NCBI RefSeq assembly: GCF_001544535.1
Contig: NZ_FCON02000037.1
Coordinates: 1-64,000 of the forward strand
Length of the DNA: 64,000 bases
Source of the DNA: Caballeronia choica
GTDB taxonomy: Bacteria; Pseudomonadota; Gammaproteobacteria; Burkholderiales; Burkholderiaceae
Direction of reading: 5' to 3'
Part shown: positions 28,501 through 37,277 of the stretch, in pieces
Numbering within the stretch: the stretch's first letter is position 1
How the letters are laid out: each line of letters starts with the position of its first letter
Made by a program: the position numbers and the translations under genes
Notes under the pieces: generated by a model
Told to the model about the DNA's origin: nothing
Database searches by the model: none
What the model saw: only the letters and a program-made list of their open reading frames with translations

Positions 28501-28993
28501 TGATGCCGCGAAGCCGCTGCAATTGCACGGCACGTTGAACCTGCTGACGCCGCAAGGCCAGGTGATTTATCGCTATGACGCGCCGCGCGCCCGCGACTAC
28601 CTGTCCGCGTGGCTCGCCCATCTCGCGTATTGCGCGGCGCTGCCGGACGGTCCGCGTCGCACGGTGTGGCACGGTCGCGGCGCGCAATCGTCGAATTTCG
28701 AGCTGACGCCGGTCGACGATCCTGGAAGGCATCTCGCGATGCTCGCCGCGCTCTATCGTGCGGGACGCCGCATGCCGCTGCGTTTCTTCCCGAAAAGCGC
28801 GTGGCTCAAGATGACTGAAGGCGATTCGAAGGCCGAAGACGCGTGGCTTTCGGAGCGCAAGCGCAGCGAATCGGACGATGCCGCACTGCGCATCGCGTTT
28901 CGTGGCGCGGACCTGAGCCTCGACGAAACCTTCGCGGCGCTCGCGAAACTTGTCTTCGAGCCGCTGATCCAGCACTTGCGGAGCGACGCATGA
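25592..28993 (+). CDS. recC: Exodeoxyribonuclease V subunit gamma (RecC)
   Basis: 1133 aa. It starts MLELFYSNRHETLSQAL, typical of RecC, and contains helicase-like motifs lacking catalytic residues (SPFAPDRLAWRCFRLL, CLLGMDDGMLP). RecC recognises Chi and holds the RecBCD complex together. Order recC-recB-recD with ATGA overlaps shows a co-translated operon. The start lies 7 bases after a weak AGG. Confidence 0.95.
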   Translation: MLELFYSNRHETLSQALFDDLAAFSMGSGDPFASQPVIVASAAVRRRLELDMAERFGICANVEFGYLAQWLWAQIGRVMTVPVHSPFAPDRLAWRCFRLLSGPSSGDSARLRSYLDAADDSMRYELARRIATVFDHYLTYRPEWLTQWQQGGSILATPGAGELDLRGPRLPGASEIQREDERWQAALWRALLADLAAGADQAGYDPTPPAYRFLAESVKLDLDAVMRAEWPERISVFALPTMPPLHIALLRELSRWIDVRIYAINPCQEFWFDIVSVARVEQLEMKGELDYQEVGNPLLAEWGRQTQAQLHMLQELTESAASREASHFERNPAPSWLARVQNAILELGDPADDSDDATEPGIEVHVCHSLSRQLEALHDRLLGWFDSIEGLEPSDVLVAFPDLAAAGPLIDGVFGTAPAGVANERRRIPYRITGLPPSQANPVARVLLDWLALPERSVGAPDLIEWLRVDAIAARYGIDAAALETAQAWLAAAGARRGLTPPEVSAEHVPSARHTFSDALTRLFLGYALPDGGAPVDEWLPVEGANGSDAELLGRLTRFIDDIDAFAERVAIPRTPRAWGELMQDALERFFDPGLAFSDSIADVRGTLDALIVAMREGAGDAEVAAAVLRTAFTDALDDPARGGVPWGGVTFSSLTSLRGLPYRVICLLGMDDGMLPSLARADEFDLMAKFGKLGDRQRRDDERNLFLDLLLAARDRLLIAYTGRSIRDNAALPPAALIDELLDYLAEASAGAHASPGELADARARFVFEHPLQPFAPEYFEPGAPLFTYEPERAELARTLALGRPEAPVTFFAEPLPPEDETEPVAFDDFVRFWRHPARALLRDRLGIALFDAESELDDTEPFELDFSGRDALAERVLPALLDMTEDGETAARERARRVARASPEMPGGATGGVWQSQELHALHQLANRVRVATEEGTTRLPFTLDIAPRWPDTAGVALFGAHDDRLSGDAAKPLQLHGTLNLLTPQGQVIYRYDAPRARDYLSAWLAHLAYCAALPDGPRRTVWHGRGAQSSNFELTPVDDPGRHLAMLAALYRAGRRMPLRFFPKSAWLKMTEGDSKAEDAWLSERKRSESDDAALRIAFRGADLSLDETFAALAKLVFEPLIQHLRSDA

Positions 28994-31900
28994 ACCACGC
29001 TCCGAACCCCGGCGTCCAGGAACTCGACGTCTTCGCGTGCCCGCTCGACGGCGTCAACCAGATCGAGGCGTCGGCGGGAACGGGCAAGACGTGGAACATC
29101 TGCGCGCTTTACGTGCGGCTCTTGCTCGAAAAGAAACTCGCCGCCGACCAGATCCTCGTCGTCACCTTCACGAAGGCTGCGACCGCCGAGCTTCACGAGC
29201 GGATTCGCGCGCGGCTCGCCGAACTCGCGCATGCGATCGAAAACGGCGACGCCGCCGGCGATCCGTTCATCGAGCGCTTTTTCGAAACGACGCTCGCCGA
29301 AGTCGATCATGACGAGGCGCTGAAGCGCATCCACATCGCGCTGCACACGTTCGACCAGGCCGCGATCCACACGATCCACGCGTTCTGCCAGCGCGCGCTG
29401 CAGGAAGCGCCGTTCGCCGCCGCGATGCCGTTCGCGATGGAGATGGAAGCCGACGACAGCGCGCTGCGCTTCGAACTGGCCGCCGACTTCTGGCGCGAGC
29501 GCGTCGAGCCCGAGGCGGCGCGCGAGCGCTCGTTCGCGTCGTGGCTCGTGGCGAAGGGCGCGGGGCCGGCATCGCTCGATGCGCAACTGGCGCGGCGCCT
29601 GAAAAAGCCGCTCGCGGCGTTGCGCTGGGGCGACCTGGACGCGGCGGCGTCGGCGGACGCGCAAGCGATCTTCGATACCGCGTGCGCGCTCTGGCACGCC
29701 GAGCGCGACGGGATCGCGAAGCTGCTGGTCGAGGCGGAAGCGAAGCTCAACCAGACGAGCCACAAGCGCACATTGATAGATAACGCGATTGGCGCATGGG
29801 CCGAGTATTTCGCGAATGCCGATTGTTACGCGCCGCCGCCGCAGGCCGCGCTCAAGTTGACCGCGACGGCGCTCAAGAAGGGCACGAAGGGCAAGCACGA
29901 ACCGCCGGACCATCCGTTTTTCGATCACGCCGATACGCTCGCCGCCGCCGCGCAGGCGGCCGAGGCCGCGCAGCGCGCACTGTGGCTGAACATCGTGCGC
30001 GAGTGGCTCGACTACGCGCCGCAAGAACTCGCGGCGCGCAAACGCACGCGGCGCGTCGTGTCGTTCAACGACCTGCTCTCGAACCTGTATCACGCGCTGA
30101 CCAAGCACGCATGGCTCGCCGATGCATTGCGCGCACGCTATCCGGCGGCCTTGATCGACGAGTTCCAGGACACCGATCCCTTGCAGTTTGCGATCTTCGA
30201 TCGCGTGTTCGCGCCGGCCGGGCCGCTCTTTCTCGTCGGCGACCCGAAGCAGGCGATCTACAGCTTCCGCGCCGCCGACCTGCATACGTATCTCGCGGCG
30301 CGCGCGTCGGCGTCGGCGCGCTATACGCTCGCGGTCAACCAGCGCTCGACGGCGCCGATCATCGATGCCTGCAACCGCGTCTTCAGCGCGAATCCTGCGG
30401 CCTTCATCCTGGACGGACTCGACTATCAGCCGGTGCGCGCGGGCACCCGACAGCGCGCGCCGTTCATCGACAACACGCCCGCTGCGGCGTATTCCGATAC
30501 CGCCGACTTCTGCGTGTGGATGCTGCCGCATGGCGAATCGGTGCGCTCGAAGTCGGGCGCGCAGCAGGACGCGGCCGAAGCATGCGCCGCCGAAATCGTC
30601 CGGCTGCTGCGCGGTGCAGAGCGCGGTGAAGTGACGATCGGCGCCGAGCCGCTTTCGCCCGGACGGATCGCCGTGCTCGTGCAGACGCACAAGCAGGGCA
30701 GCCTCGTGAAGCGCGTGCTCGCGGCGTGGGGCGTCGGCAGCGTGGAACTGGCGCAGGCGTCGGTGTTCGGCACGCTCGACGCCGAGCAGATCGAGCGCGT
30801 GCTCGCCGCCATCGATACGCCGGGCGATTTGCGCCGCCTGCGCGCGGCGCTTTCGACCGACTGGCTCGGGCTCGACGCCGCCGCGCTGTGGCGCCTGGAA
30901 CACGCCGATTCCGCCGACGCCGCAAGCGACGCGATGAGCTGGGTCGAACGTTTCTCGCGCTACCGGACGCTGTGGCACGAGCGCGGCTTCGCGGTGATGT
31001 GGCGCACGCTCGCGCGCGAATTGCGCATCGCGGAGCGCCTCGTCGCCGGGGTCGACGGCGAGCGGCGGCTGACCAACGTGAATCATCTCGCCGAGTTGTT
31101 GCAGGCGCGCGGCGCGGCGCAGCCAGGCATCGCGCCGACGCTGCGCTGGCTCGCGGCCCAGCGCGCCGAGGAAGGCACGGCAGAGGAAGCGCAGTTGCGG
31201 CTCGAATCGGACCGCAATCTCGTGCAGATCGTGACCGTCCACAAGTCGAAGGGACTGGAGTACGCGGTCGTGTTCTGCCCGTTTCTCAACGATGGCTCGC
31301 TGCGCGAAGCGCCGTCGTCGGGTCTGCCGGACGCGAAGGAATATCACGACGACGCCGGCGACGCCGTGCTCCATTACGGCATCGACGACGAAGCGGCCGG
31401 GCGCGCGAAGGCGAGCATCGCACGGGAGCAGGCCGCCGAACGCGCGCGGCTCGTGTACGTGGCGCTCACGCGCGCGGTGTACCGGTGCTATGTGGTCGGC
31501 GGCGTCTACCTTGTCGGCCGGAATTCGACGAAGGAAGCGCGCCGCAGCGTGCTGAACTGGCTCGTCGCGGGCAGGGGACACGATTTCGGCGCATGGCTTG
31601 CCGAGCCGCCCGCGGAAGATGTCGTGCTGGCCGGCTGGCGGGCGCTCGCGGCGGATTCAGGCGGCTCGGTTTCGCTGGAGCCGCTGCCCGTGATCGAGTC
31701 GCGCGAGCCGCTTGTCAGCCGCCACGCTTTCACGCACGAACTCGCGGCGCGCACGAGCCGGCGTGTGCTGCGTGACCGCTGGCGGATGGCGAGCTTCAGT
31801 TCGCTGATCGCGGCGGGCGCGCGCGACGAATCGAACCAGCCGCAGCCGGTCGACGCGCGGCCCGACCACGACGAACTCGTGGACGCGATCGACGCACAGC

Positions 31901-32679
31901 AACCGGCCGCTGTGCCGTCGCGCGAGAAAGCCGCTCTTGCCGACGATGACATCCTCGCATTCCCGCGCGGCCCGGCGGCGGGCGAATGTTTGCATCGAAT
32001 GTATGAACTCGCGGATTTCACGTTGCCCGATACGTGGCCCAAGGCGATCGAACGCGCGTTGCGCGAGCATCCGACGCCCGCGCCTGAACCCATCGCGCGA
32101 CACTTGCCCGCGATGATGGCGCGCCTGCTCGCCGATACAGTCGCGACCGAACTCGTGCCCGGCATGCGGCTGAACAGCATCGGGCCGAAGCGCCGCATGA
32201 ACGAGCTGGAGTTCCTGTTCCCGGCGCAAGCACTGGACTTCGCCGCGTTGCGGCGCCTGCTCGCCGCGCACGGTTTCCCGGACGTCGCGCTCGAAGCGGG
32301 CACCTTGCGCGGCTTCGTCAAAGGATTCATCGACATGATCGTCGAACACGGCGGGCGCTTCTGGATCATCGACTGGAAGTCGAATCACCTCGGCGACACA
32401 CCGGCCGACTACGACGCCGCGCCGCTCGATCAAGCGATGGCATCGCACGCCTATCATTTGCAGGCGTTGTTTTACGTGGTCGCGCTGCATCGGTATTTGC
32501 GCACGCGCCTTGCCGGCTATGCGTATGAAAAGCACGTCGGCGGGTATCTGTATCTGTTCGTGCGCGGTGTGCGGCCCGATTGGCGTCACGGCGAAAAGGC
32601 GGCGGGCGTGCATGCCGGACGTCCCGAGCGGGCACTCGTCGACGCGCTCGACCGGCTGATGTCGGGAGGAACGGCATGA
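28990..32679 (+). CDS. recB: Exodeoxyribonuclease V subunit beta (RecB)
   Basis: 1229 aa. It has a UvrD-type helicase with Walker A EASAGTGKTW (residues 26-35), LIDEFQDTDPLQ (motif II), VHKSKGLEYAVVF (motif V) and LVYVALTRA (motif VI). The C-terminal RecB nuclease keeps its metal-binding signature: IDM with Asp1115 and DWKSN with Asp1128. The ATG overlaps the recC stop. It is the 3'-5' helicase and nuclease of double-strand-break repair. Confidence 0.96.
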   Translation: MNHAPNPGVQELDVFACPLDGVNQIEASAGTGKTWNICALYVRLLLEKKLAADQILVVTFTKAATAELHERIRARLAELAHAIENGDAAGDPFIERFFETTLAEVDHDEALKRIHIALHTFDQAAIHTIHAFCQRALQEAPFAAAMPFAMEMEADDSALRFELAADFWRERVEPEAARERSFASWLVAKGAGPASLDAQLARRLKKPLAALRWGDLDAAASADAQAIFDTACALWHAERDGIAKLLVEAEAKLNQTSHKRTLIDNAIGAWAEYFANADCYAPPPQAALKLTATALKKGTKGKHEPPDHPFFDHADTLAAAAQAAEAAQRALWLNIVREWLDYAPQELAARKRTRRVVSFNDLLSNLYHALTKHAWLADALRARYPAALIDEFQDTDPLQFAIFDRVFAPAGPLFLVGDPKQAIYSFRAADLHTYLAARASASARYTLAVNQRSTAPIIDACNRVFSANPAAFILDGLDYQPVRAGTRQRAPFIDNTPAAAYSDTADFCVWMLPHGESVRSKSGAQQDAAEACAAEIVRLLRGAERGEVTIGAEPLSPGRIAVLVQTHKQGSLVKRVLAAWGVGSVELAQASVFGTLDAEQIERVLAAIDTPGDLRRLRAALSTDWLGLDAAALWRLEHADSADAASDAMSWVERFSRYRTLWHERGFAVMWRTLARELRIAERLVAGVDGERRLTNVNHLAELLQARGAAQPGIAPTLRWLAAQRAEEGTAEEAQLRLESDRNLVQIVTVHKSKGLEYAVVFCPFLNDGSLREAPSSGLPDAKEYHDDAGDAVLHYGIDDEAAGRAKASIAREQAAERARLVYVALTRAVYRCYVVGGVYLVGRNSTKEARRSVLNWLVAGRGHDFGAWLAEPPAEDVVLAGWRALAADSGGSVSLEPLPVIESREPLVSRHAFTHELAARTSRRVLRDRWRMASFSSLIAAGARDESNQPQPVDARPDHDELVDAIDAQQPAAVPSREKAALADDDILAFPRGPAAGECLHRMYELADFTLPDTWPKAIERALREHPTPAPEPIARHLPAMMARLLADTVATELVPGMRLNSIGPKRRMNELEFLFPAQALDFAALRRLLAAHGFPDVALEAGTLRGFVKGFIDMIVEHGGRFWIIDWKSNHLGDTPADYDAAPLDQAMASHAYHLQALFYVVALHRYLRTRLAGYAYEKHVGGYLYLFVRGVRPDWRHGEKAAGVHAGRPERALVDALDRLMSGGTA

Positions 32680-34739
32680 ACGCGCGCGCCACGCCTTCCA
32701 CCGTTGCCGCCGATGAAGGCGTCGCGCTCGCCGAAGGCTTCGCGCGCCGGATCGGCGCGCTCGCCCGGCGCCTGCAAAGCGATCCGCACGGCGTCCGCTG
32801 GGCCGAGCGCGCCGCGTTCGCCGTGAGTCGTGCGACGGCGCACGGTCACGTGTGCGTGTCGCTGGCCGCGCTCGCGGAACGTTACGGCGAGAGCGTCGCG
32901 GCGGCGCGCGCCGCGTTGCTCGCGAGCGGCGTCGGCTGCGACGGCGAGTGCGCGGCGGCCGATCTGTTGCCGCTCGTCATCGACGAAGGGCAACGCGTTT
33001 ATCTCGCGCGGTACTTCGATTACGAGGGGCGGCTCGCTCAGGCGCTCGTCGGGCGTGCGGGTCATGAGGCCGGTGCCGCGAGTGTCTTTGATGCACCGGG
33101 CACGGCTGCCGCACTGCGCGAGCGCATCACGCGGTTTTTCGGCGCTTCGCAGGACGACGATATCGACTGGCAACGCGTCGCGGCGCTGGTCGCGCTGTCG
33201 GGGCGGCTCACCATCGTCAGCGGCGGGCCGGGCACAGGCAAAACGACGACGGTCGTCGGCGTGCTCGCGTGTCTGCTCGACGAGAATCCGACCCTGCGCA
33301 TCGCGCTCGCAGCGCCCACCGGCAAGGCCGCGCAACGCATGCAGGAAGCGCTGATCGAGCGTGCCGGCCAGTTGCCGCCGGAACTGGCAGAGCGCCTGCC
33401 GCGCACGTCGTTCACGTTGCAGCGACTGCTCGGCACGCAGGCGAACGGCCGCTTCCGGCATCATCGCGACAACCCGCTGCCTTACGACGTGATCGTCGTC
33501 GACGAAGCATCGATGATCGACGTCGCGCTCGCCGCGCATCTGCTCGAAGCCGTGGCACCGGACGCGCGGCTCGTGATGCTCGGCGACAAGGACCAGCTTG
33601 CCGCCGTCGAGGCGGGCGCGGTGTTCGCGGAACTGAGCGCGCGGCCCGTGTTCAGCGAAGCGGGCGCGGCGCGGATCGCGGCGCCGTTGTCCGTCGCGCC
33701 GGCTCGGCTGATGGCGGCGTTGCCGCGCGAGGAGGACGAGGGAGCCGGGCCGTCGGCCGGCAGCGCCGCGCAGGAAGCCGACTCCGACTATCTGCTGATC
33801 GACGATAGCGAAGGCTATGCCGCCTTGCATCATGAAGCCATGCACGAACCGTGGCATCCGGCGGCCTCGGCCGAGGAGATTAAAGGACCGGCGGCCAACC
33901 CGCTGACCGACTGCGTCGTCTGGCTCGAACGCAACTACCGCTTCGGGCTCGATTCGGCGATCGGACGCCTTTCGATCGCGATCCGGCGCGGTTTGCCGCA
34001 GGCCGCGCTCGATGTGCTCGAAGGCGGCGGGAACGATGAGCCGTCGAGCGCGGCGGTTCTCATCGACGACAGCGCGCCAAGGCTTTCCGAGCGTACGTTC
34101 GCCCGGCTCACGGCGGGTTTTGCGCCGTACGCCGAAGCGCTCGCCGCCGCGCTCGAAGGCAAGTCCGATCCCGCCGCGCTCTTCGACGCCCTCAACCGCT
34201 TTCGCGTGCTGTGCGCAACGCGTGAGGGCGCGCGCGGCGTCGATGAGATCAATGCGCGCGTCGCGGCGAAAGTGCGTGAACGGGTCGGCACCGCGCTCGC
34301 GCTCGGCGCGCAGTGGTTCGCGGGACGGCCGGTCATCGTCACGCGCAATGACTATGCGCTCGGGCTCTTCAACGGCGATATCGGCATTGCGATGCCCGCT
34401 GCGGATGGCGCGTTGCGCGTCGCGTTCCGAATGTCCGACGCAACGTTGCGCTACGTTTCGCCGGCCGCGCTGCCGCCGCACGATACGGCGTTCGCGCTGA
34501 CGGTCCACAAGTCGCAGGGCTCGGAGTTCGATCACGCGGCGCTCGTGCTGCCGGCCTCGTTCAATCGCGTTCTGTCGCGCGAACTCGTCTATACGGCGAT
34601 CACGCGCGCCAAAAAGCGCATCGACGTGATCGGCGCGCCGGCGATCCTGACGCAAGCGGTCGCCACGCCCACGCGACGCGATTCCGGGCTGGCGGCGCGG
34701 ATTGCCCGGATCACCCGGACCGCACGGTCGCACGCATAG
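32676..34739 (+). CDS. recD: Exodeoxyribonuclease V subunit alpha (RecD)
   Basis: 687 aa from the ATG at 32676, overlapping the recB stop, with GGAGGAA upstream. The superfamily 1B helicase has Walker A GGPGTGKTTT (residues 183-192), VVDEASMID and LTVHKSQGSEFDHAALVLP. An acidic low-complexity insert of about 60 residues lies around 350-410, before the conserved LERNYRF. It is the 5'-3' helicase subunit. Confidence 0.95.
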   Translation: MNARATPSTVAADEGVALAEGFARRIGALARRLQSDPHGVRWAERAAFAVSRATAHGHVCVSLAALAERYGESVAAARAALLASGVGCDGECAAADLLPLVIDEGQRVYLARYFDYEGRLAQALVGRAGHEAGAASVFDAPGTAAALRERITRFFGASQDDDIDWQRVAALVALSGRLTIVSGGPGTGKTTTVVGVLACLLDENPTLRIALAAPTGKAAQRMQEALIERAGQLPPELAERLPRTSFTLQRLLGTQANGRFRHHRDNPLPYDVIVVDEASMIDVALAAHLLEAVAPDARLVMLGDKDQLAAVEAGAVFAELSARPVFSEAGAARIAAPLSVAPARLMAALPREEDEGAGPSAGSAAQEADSDYLLIDDSEGYAALHHEAMHEPWHPAASAEEIKGPAANPLTDCVVWLERNYRFGLDSAIGRLSIAIRRGLPQAALDVLEGGGNDEPSSAAVLIDDSAPRLSERTFARLTAGFAPYAEALAAALEGKSDPAALFDALNRFRVLCATREGARGVDEINARVAAKVRERVGTALALGAQWFAGRPVIVTRNDYALGLFNGDIGIAMPAADGALRVAFRMSDATLRYVSPAALPPHDTAFALTVHKSQGSEFDHAALVLPASFNRVLSRELVYTAITRAKKRIDVIGAPAILTQAVATPTRRDSGLAARIARITRTARSHA

Positions 34740-34752
34740 CGGAGAAGCGCCG

Positions 34753-35160
34753 ATGACGCACAGTTACGTGATCCCGCCGAACGAAGTCGAGCTGACGGCC
34801 GTGCGCGCGCAGGGCGCGGGCGGGCAGAACGTCAACAAGGTATCGAGCGCGATCCACTTGCGGTTCGACATCCAGGCGTCGTCGCTGCCCGAGGCGATCA
34901 AGATGCGCCTGCTCGCGCTCGCCGACAGCCGCGTCACCCGCGATGGCGTCATCGTCATCAAGGCGCAGGAATATCGCACGCAGGACATGAACCGCGCGGC
35001 GGCGCTCGCGCGTCTCGACGAGATGATCCGGGCCGTCAGCGTGACGCGCCGCGCGCGCGTCGCGACAAAGCCGACGCGGGCATCGCAGAAGCGCCGCGTC
35101 GAGGGCAAGGTGCGGCGCGGCGCGATCAAGGCCGGGCGCGGCAAGGTGGAAGGCGAATAG
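34753..35160 (+). CDS. arfB: Peptidyl-tRNA hydrolase ArfB (YaeJ)
   Basis: 135 aa with the release-factor GGQ motif at residues 23-25 (AGGQNVNKVSS). The basic C-terminal tail (RASQKRRVEGKVRRGAIKAG) inserts in the mRNA channel of stalled ribosomes. GGAGAAG precedes the ATG. It lies 13 bases after recD and is probably read from the same message, an unusual coupling of ribosome rescue with DNA-break repair. Confidence 0.93.
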   Translation: MTHSYVIPPNEVELTAVRAQGAGGQNVNKVSSAIHLRFDIQASSLPEAIKMRLLALADSRVTRDGVIVIKAQEYRTQDMNRAAALARLDEMIRAVSVTRRARVATKPTRASQKRRVEGKVRRGAIKAGRGKVEGE

Positions 35161-35538
35161 CCCGGCGGGGCACGCTGTTCAAGCCGCGCTTCGCCGTTGC
35201 ATTGCCTCACACCCGAAACTACCGTCAGCCGCGTCAGTGATGCCGGCGCCGGCATGCCAATCGAACCCCGCATTGAATTTCCGTCACGCGGAATCAATGC
35301 CCGTTCAAACCATTCCTCCTCGTTTTCTTCAAGAACCCGTTTCCTCTTGAGCCGGCGCGTGTGCGCATACCACAAGTCGCCGCAGTTAAGAGGAATCGTA
35401 TGGTTGTTCGAGTCGGTCATATCTATTCTCCCGCCCCGGGTGCAAAGGAAATGGGCGACCAGTTGCCTCATTCGGGTTGCATCTGTTTGCGGAGATGAAG
35501 GTTCGGTTCCGCATGTCTTCACCCTCACCAAACACGCA
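35161..35538. other. 378-base gap upstream of the porin-like gene
   Basis: AT-richer than the flanks. It contains a perfect 16-bp palindrome (ATGCCGGCGCCGGCAT, 35240-35255) and presumably the promoter of the next gene. A minus-strand frame beginning at 35422 has a good ribosome binding site but runs antisense into arfB, so I did not call it. Confidence 0.5.
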
Positions 35539-36033
35539 ATGCAAAAACTAAAGAAGTGGATCGCGCCGTTCGTCCTCGTGGCGGCCGGTGTTGCGCACGC
35601 TCAGGCGAGCGACTTTGCAGGTCCCTACGCGGGCATCAAATTCGGCGTGGACTTTTCGCATGCGACGGGCGTCTATTCAGGCGACAAGACCGTCCCGTTC
35701 CTCGGGCTATTAGGCGGCTACAACTGGGACGTCAATAATTTCGTGGTCGGTGCCGAGGTATTCGGCGACTTTCATAACCAGGCAGCTACAAAGAAGGACG
35801 GCGGCATCGACGCGAAGGTCGGCATTCCGTTCAACCACGTCATGCCGTACGCGCGTCTCGGCATCACGACGTTCTGGCCGAACACGCGGCTGCATTACGG
35901 CCTGGGCGTCGAATACAAGTTCGCGAAGAACTTCAGCGTGGCGGGCGAGTGGACGGCCGATACGGCAAATACCGACGGGACGAAGCGCTCCAACAACAGC
36001 CTTACCATCGGTCTGCATTACTACTTCTTCTGA
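35539..36033 (+). CDS. Small outer-membrane beta-barrel protein
   Basis: 164 aa. A signal peptide (MQKLKKWIAPFVLVAAGVAHAQA) is followed by alternating amphipathic strands: YAGIKFGVDF, LGLLGGYNW, VVGAEVFGDF, YGLGVEYKF, FSVAGEWT. The C-terminus is LTIGLHYYFF, ending in Phe as in outer-membrane barrels. This is the eight-stranded OmpA/opacity-like type. The ribosome binding site before 35539 is weak. Function unknown. Confidence 0.8.
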   Translation: MQKLKKWIAPFVLVAAGVAHAQASDFAGPYAGIKFGVDFSHATGVYSGDKTVPFLGLLGGYNWDVNNFVVGAEVFGDFHNQAATKKDGGIDAKVGIPFNHVMPYARLGITTFWPNTRLHYGLGVEYKFAKNFSVAGEWTADTANTDGTKRSNNSLTIGLHYYFF

Positions 36034-36112
36034 GCGAATCGGGCCTCCAGACGATCGTCCGCTGGCCGGACATCCGCGAGCGCCATTCGACGCCAGAGAT
36101 CTTGAAGCTGAA

Positions 36113-36144
36113 AAGCCCCGTGACGCGTTCGCGCCACGGGGCTT
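36113..36144. terminator. Probable bidirectional terminator
   Basis: AAGCCCCGTG (36113-36122) pairs with CACGGGGCTT (36135-36144) between convergent genes ending at 36033 (+) and 36186 (-). A T-run follows on the minus strand (CTTTTC), so it best serves the DMT exporter gene. Confidence 0.7.
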
Positions 36145-36185
36145 CCTATTTGCGACGCGCCCAGCGCGCCTACCGCGCCCACCGC

Positions 36186-37130
36186 TCACTCGCAACGCGC
36201 CGGCGCGCGCCGCCGCCAGCCCGGCACGCGCTTAAGCACGCCGGTCGCGAGCGCGGTGCCCGCCAGCACCACCGCGCATCCTCCCAGCATCGCGAGCGAC
36301 ACCTGCTCGCCAATGAACAGCGCGCCCCAGAGAATGCCGAAGACCGGGATCACGAACGTGACCGTCATCGCGCGTGCCGGGCCGGCCACCGCGACAAGGT
36401 GGAAGTACACGAAGTAGGCAACACCCGTGCACGCGATGCCGAGCGCCAGCACCGCTTCCCACGCCGTCGCCGAGACCGGTGCGGCGGGCCACGTCGCGAC
36501 GGCGATCGGCAGCAGTACGAGCGTCGCGCCGATCATGCTGCCCGTCGCGACCGTGAGCGCGTCGACGCCCGTCAGGTATTTCTTCGTGAAGTTGCCCGCA
36601 ACGCCATACAGCGCCGATGCTGCAAGCGCGGCCGCGGCGGCGAGGAGGCCCGCCGCCGGGTCGCCTGCCTGCGGCGTCGCGATCTGGTTCCACACCAGGA
36701 TCATCACGCCCGCGAAGCCGATCGCCATGCCGATGGTGCGCGGCGTCGTCAACCGGTCGCGCAGCCAGATGAACGCGACGAGGGCGCCAAAGAGCGGCGT
36801 CGTCGCATTGATGACGGAAGTGACGCCCGCCGAGAGCGTCAGTTCGGCGTAGGCGAACAGGCAGAACGGCGCCGCCGAATTCAGAATGCCGACGATCAAA
36901 AGCGCGAACGCGCGCTCGCGCAGCGTCGCGATCGAATCGCGCACGGGACGCCGCGCGATCAGCATCGCGATGAGAAAGAGCGCACCGATGCCCACGCGCA
37001 ACGCCATCAACGGCGCCACGCCGAATTCGGGCACGCCGACGCGGATGAAGAGGAACGAAGCGCCCCAAAGGGCGGCGAGCACGAGCAGTTGAACCAGATT
37101 GGCGGGAGACATGATGGGCGCGAATGACAT
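36186..37130 (-). CDS. EamA/DMT-family exporter
   Basis: 314 aa with ten membrane helices in two EamA repeats (LLVLAALWGASFLFIRVG, then ALYGVAGNFTKKYL to FGILWGALFIGEQVSL). Drug/metabolite transporters export amino acids or other small metabolites; substrate unknown. The start at 37130 has a weak ribosome binding site; an ATG at 37112 (MSPANLVQ) is possible. Confidence 0.9.
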   Translation of the reverse strand: MSFAPIMSPANLVQLLVLAALWGASFLFIRVGVPEFGVAPLMALRVGIGALFLIAMLIARRPVRDSIATLRERAFALLIVGILNSAAPFCLFAYAELTLSAGVTSVINATTPLFGALVAFIWLRDRLTTPRTIGMAIGFAGVMILVWNQIATPQAGDPAAGLLAAAAALAASALYGVAGNFTKKYLTGVDALTVATGSMIGATLVLLPIAVATWPAAPVSATAWEAVLALGIACTGVAYFVYFHLVAVAGPARAMTVTFVIPVFGILWGALFIGEQVSLAMLGGCAVVLAGTALATGVLKRVPGWRRRAPARCE

Positions 37131-37277
37131 CCGCTGGCGGAAGGTTCGCGAATCTTAGCACCGGGTTTCCCGATATCGACGGTCGGGAGGAAGAGACCGC
37201 AAGAAGCGGGAGAGCCACGCCCGCTCAAGCCCGCTTGTGGCCGCTTGCGCCCGCTCTCCGCCATCGCCATCGCCGCA

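Noticed and set aside
26780-31581. Very long minus-strand frames across recC and recB
   Set aside because: Shadow frames of genes with unmistakable helicase and nuclease motifs.
35164-35422. Minus-strand frame starting MTDSNNHTIPLNCGD with GGGAG upstream
   Set aside because: The start looks good, but the frame continues antisense deep into arfB with no recognisable domain; left as an unproven possibility.
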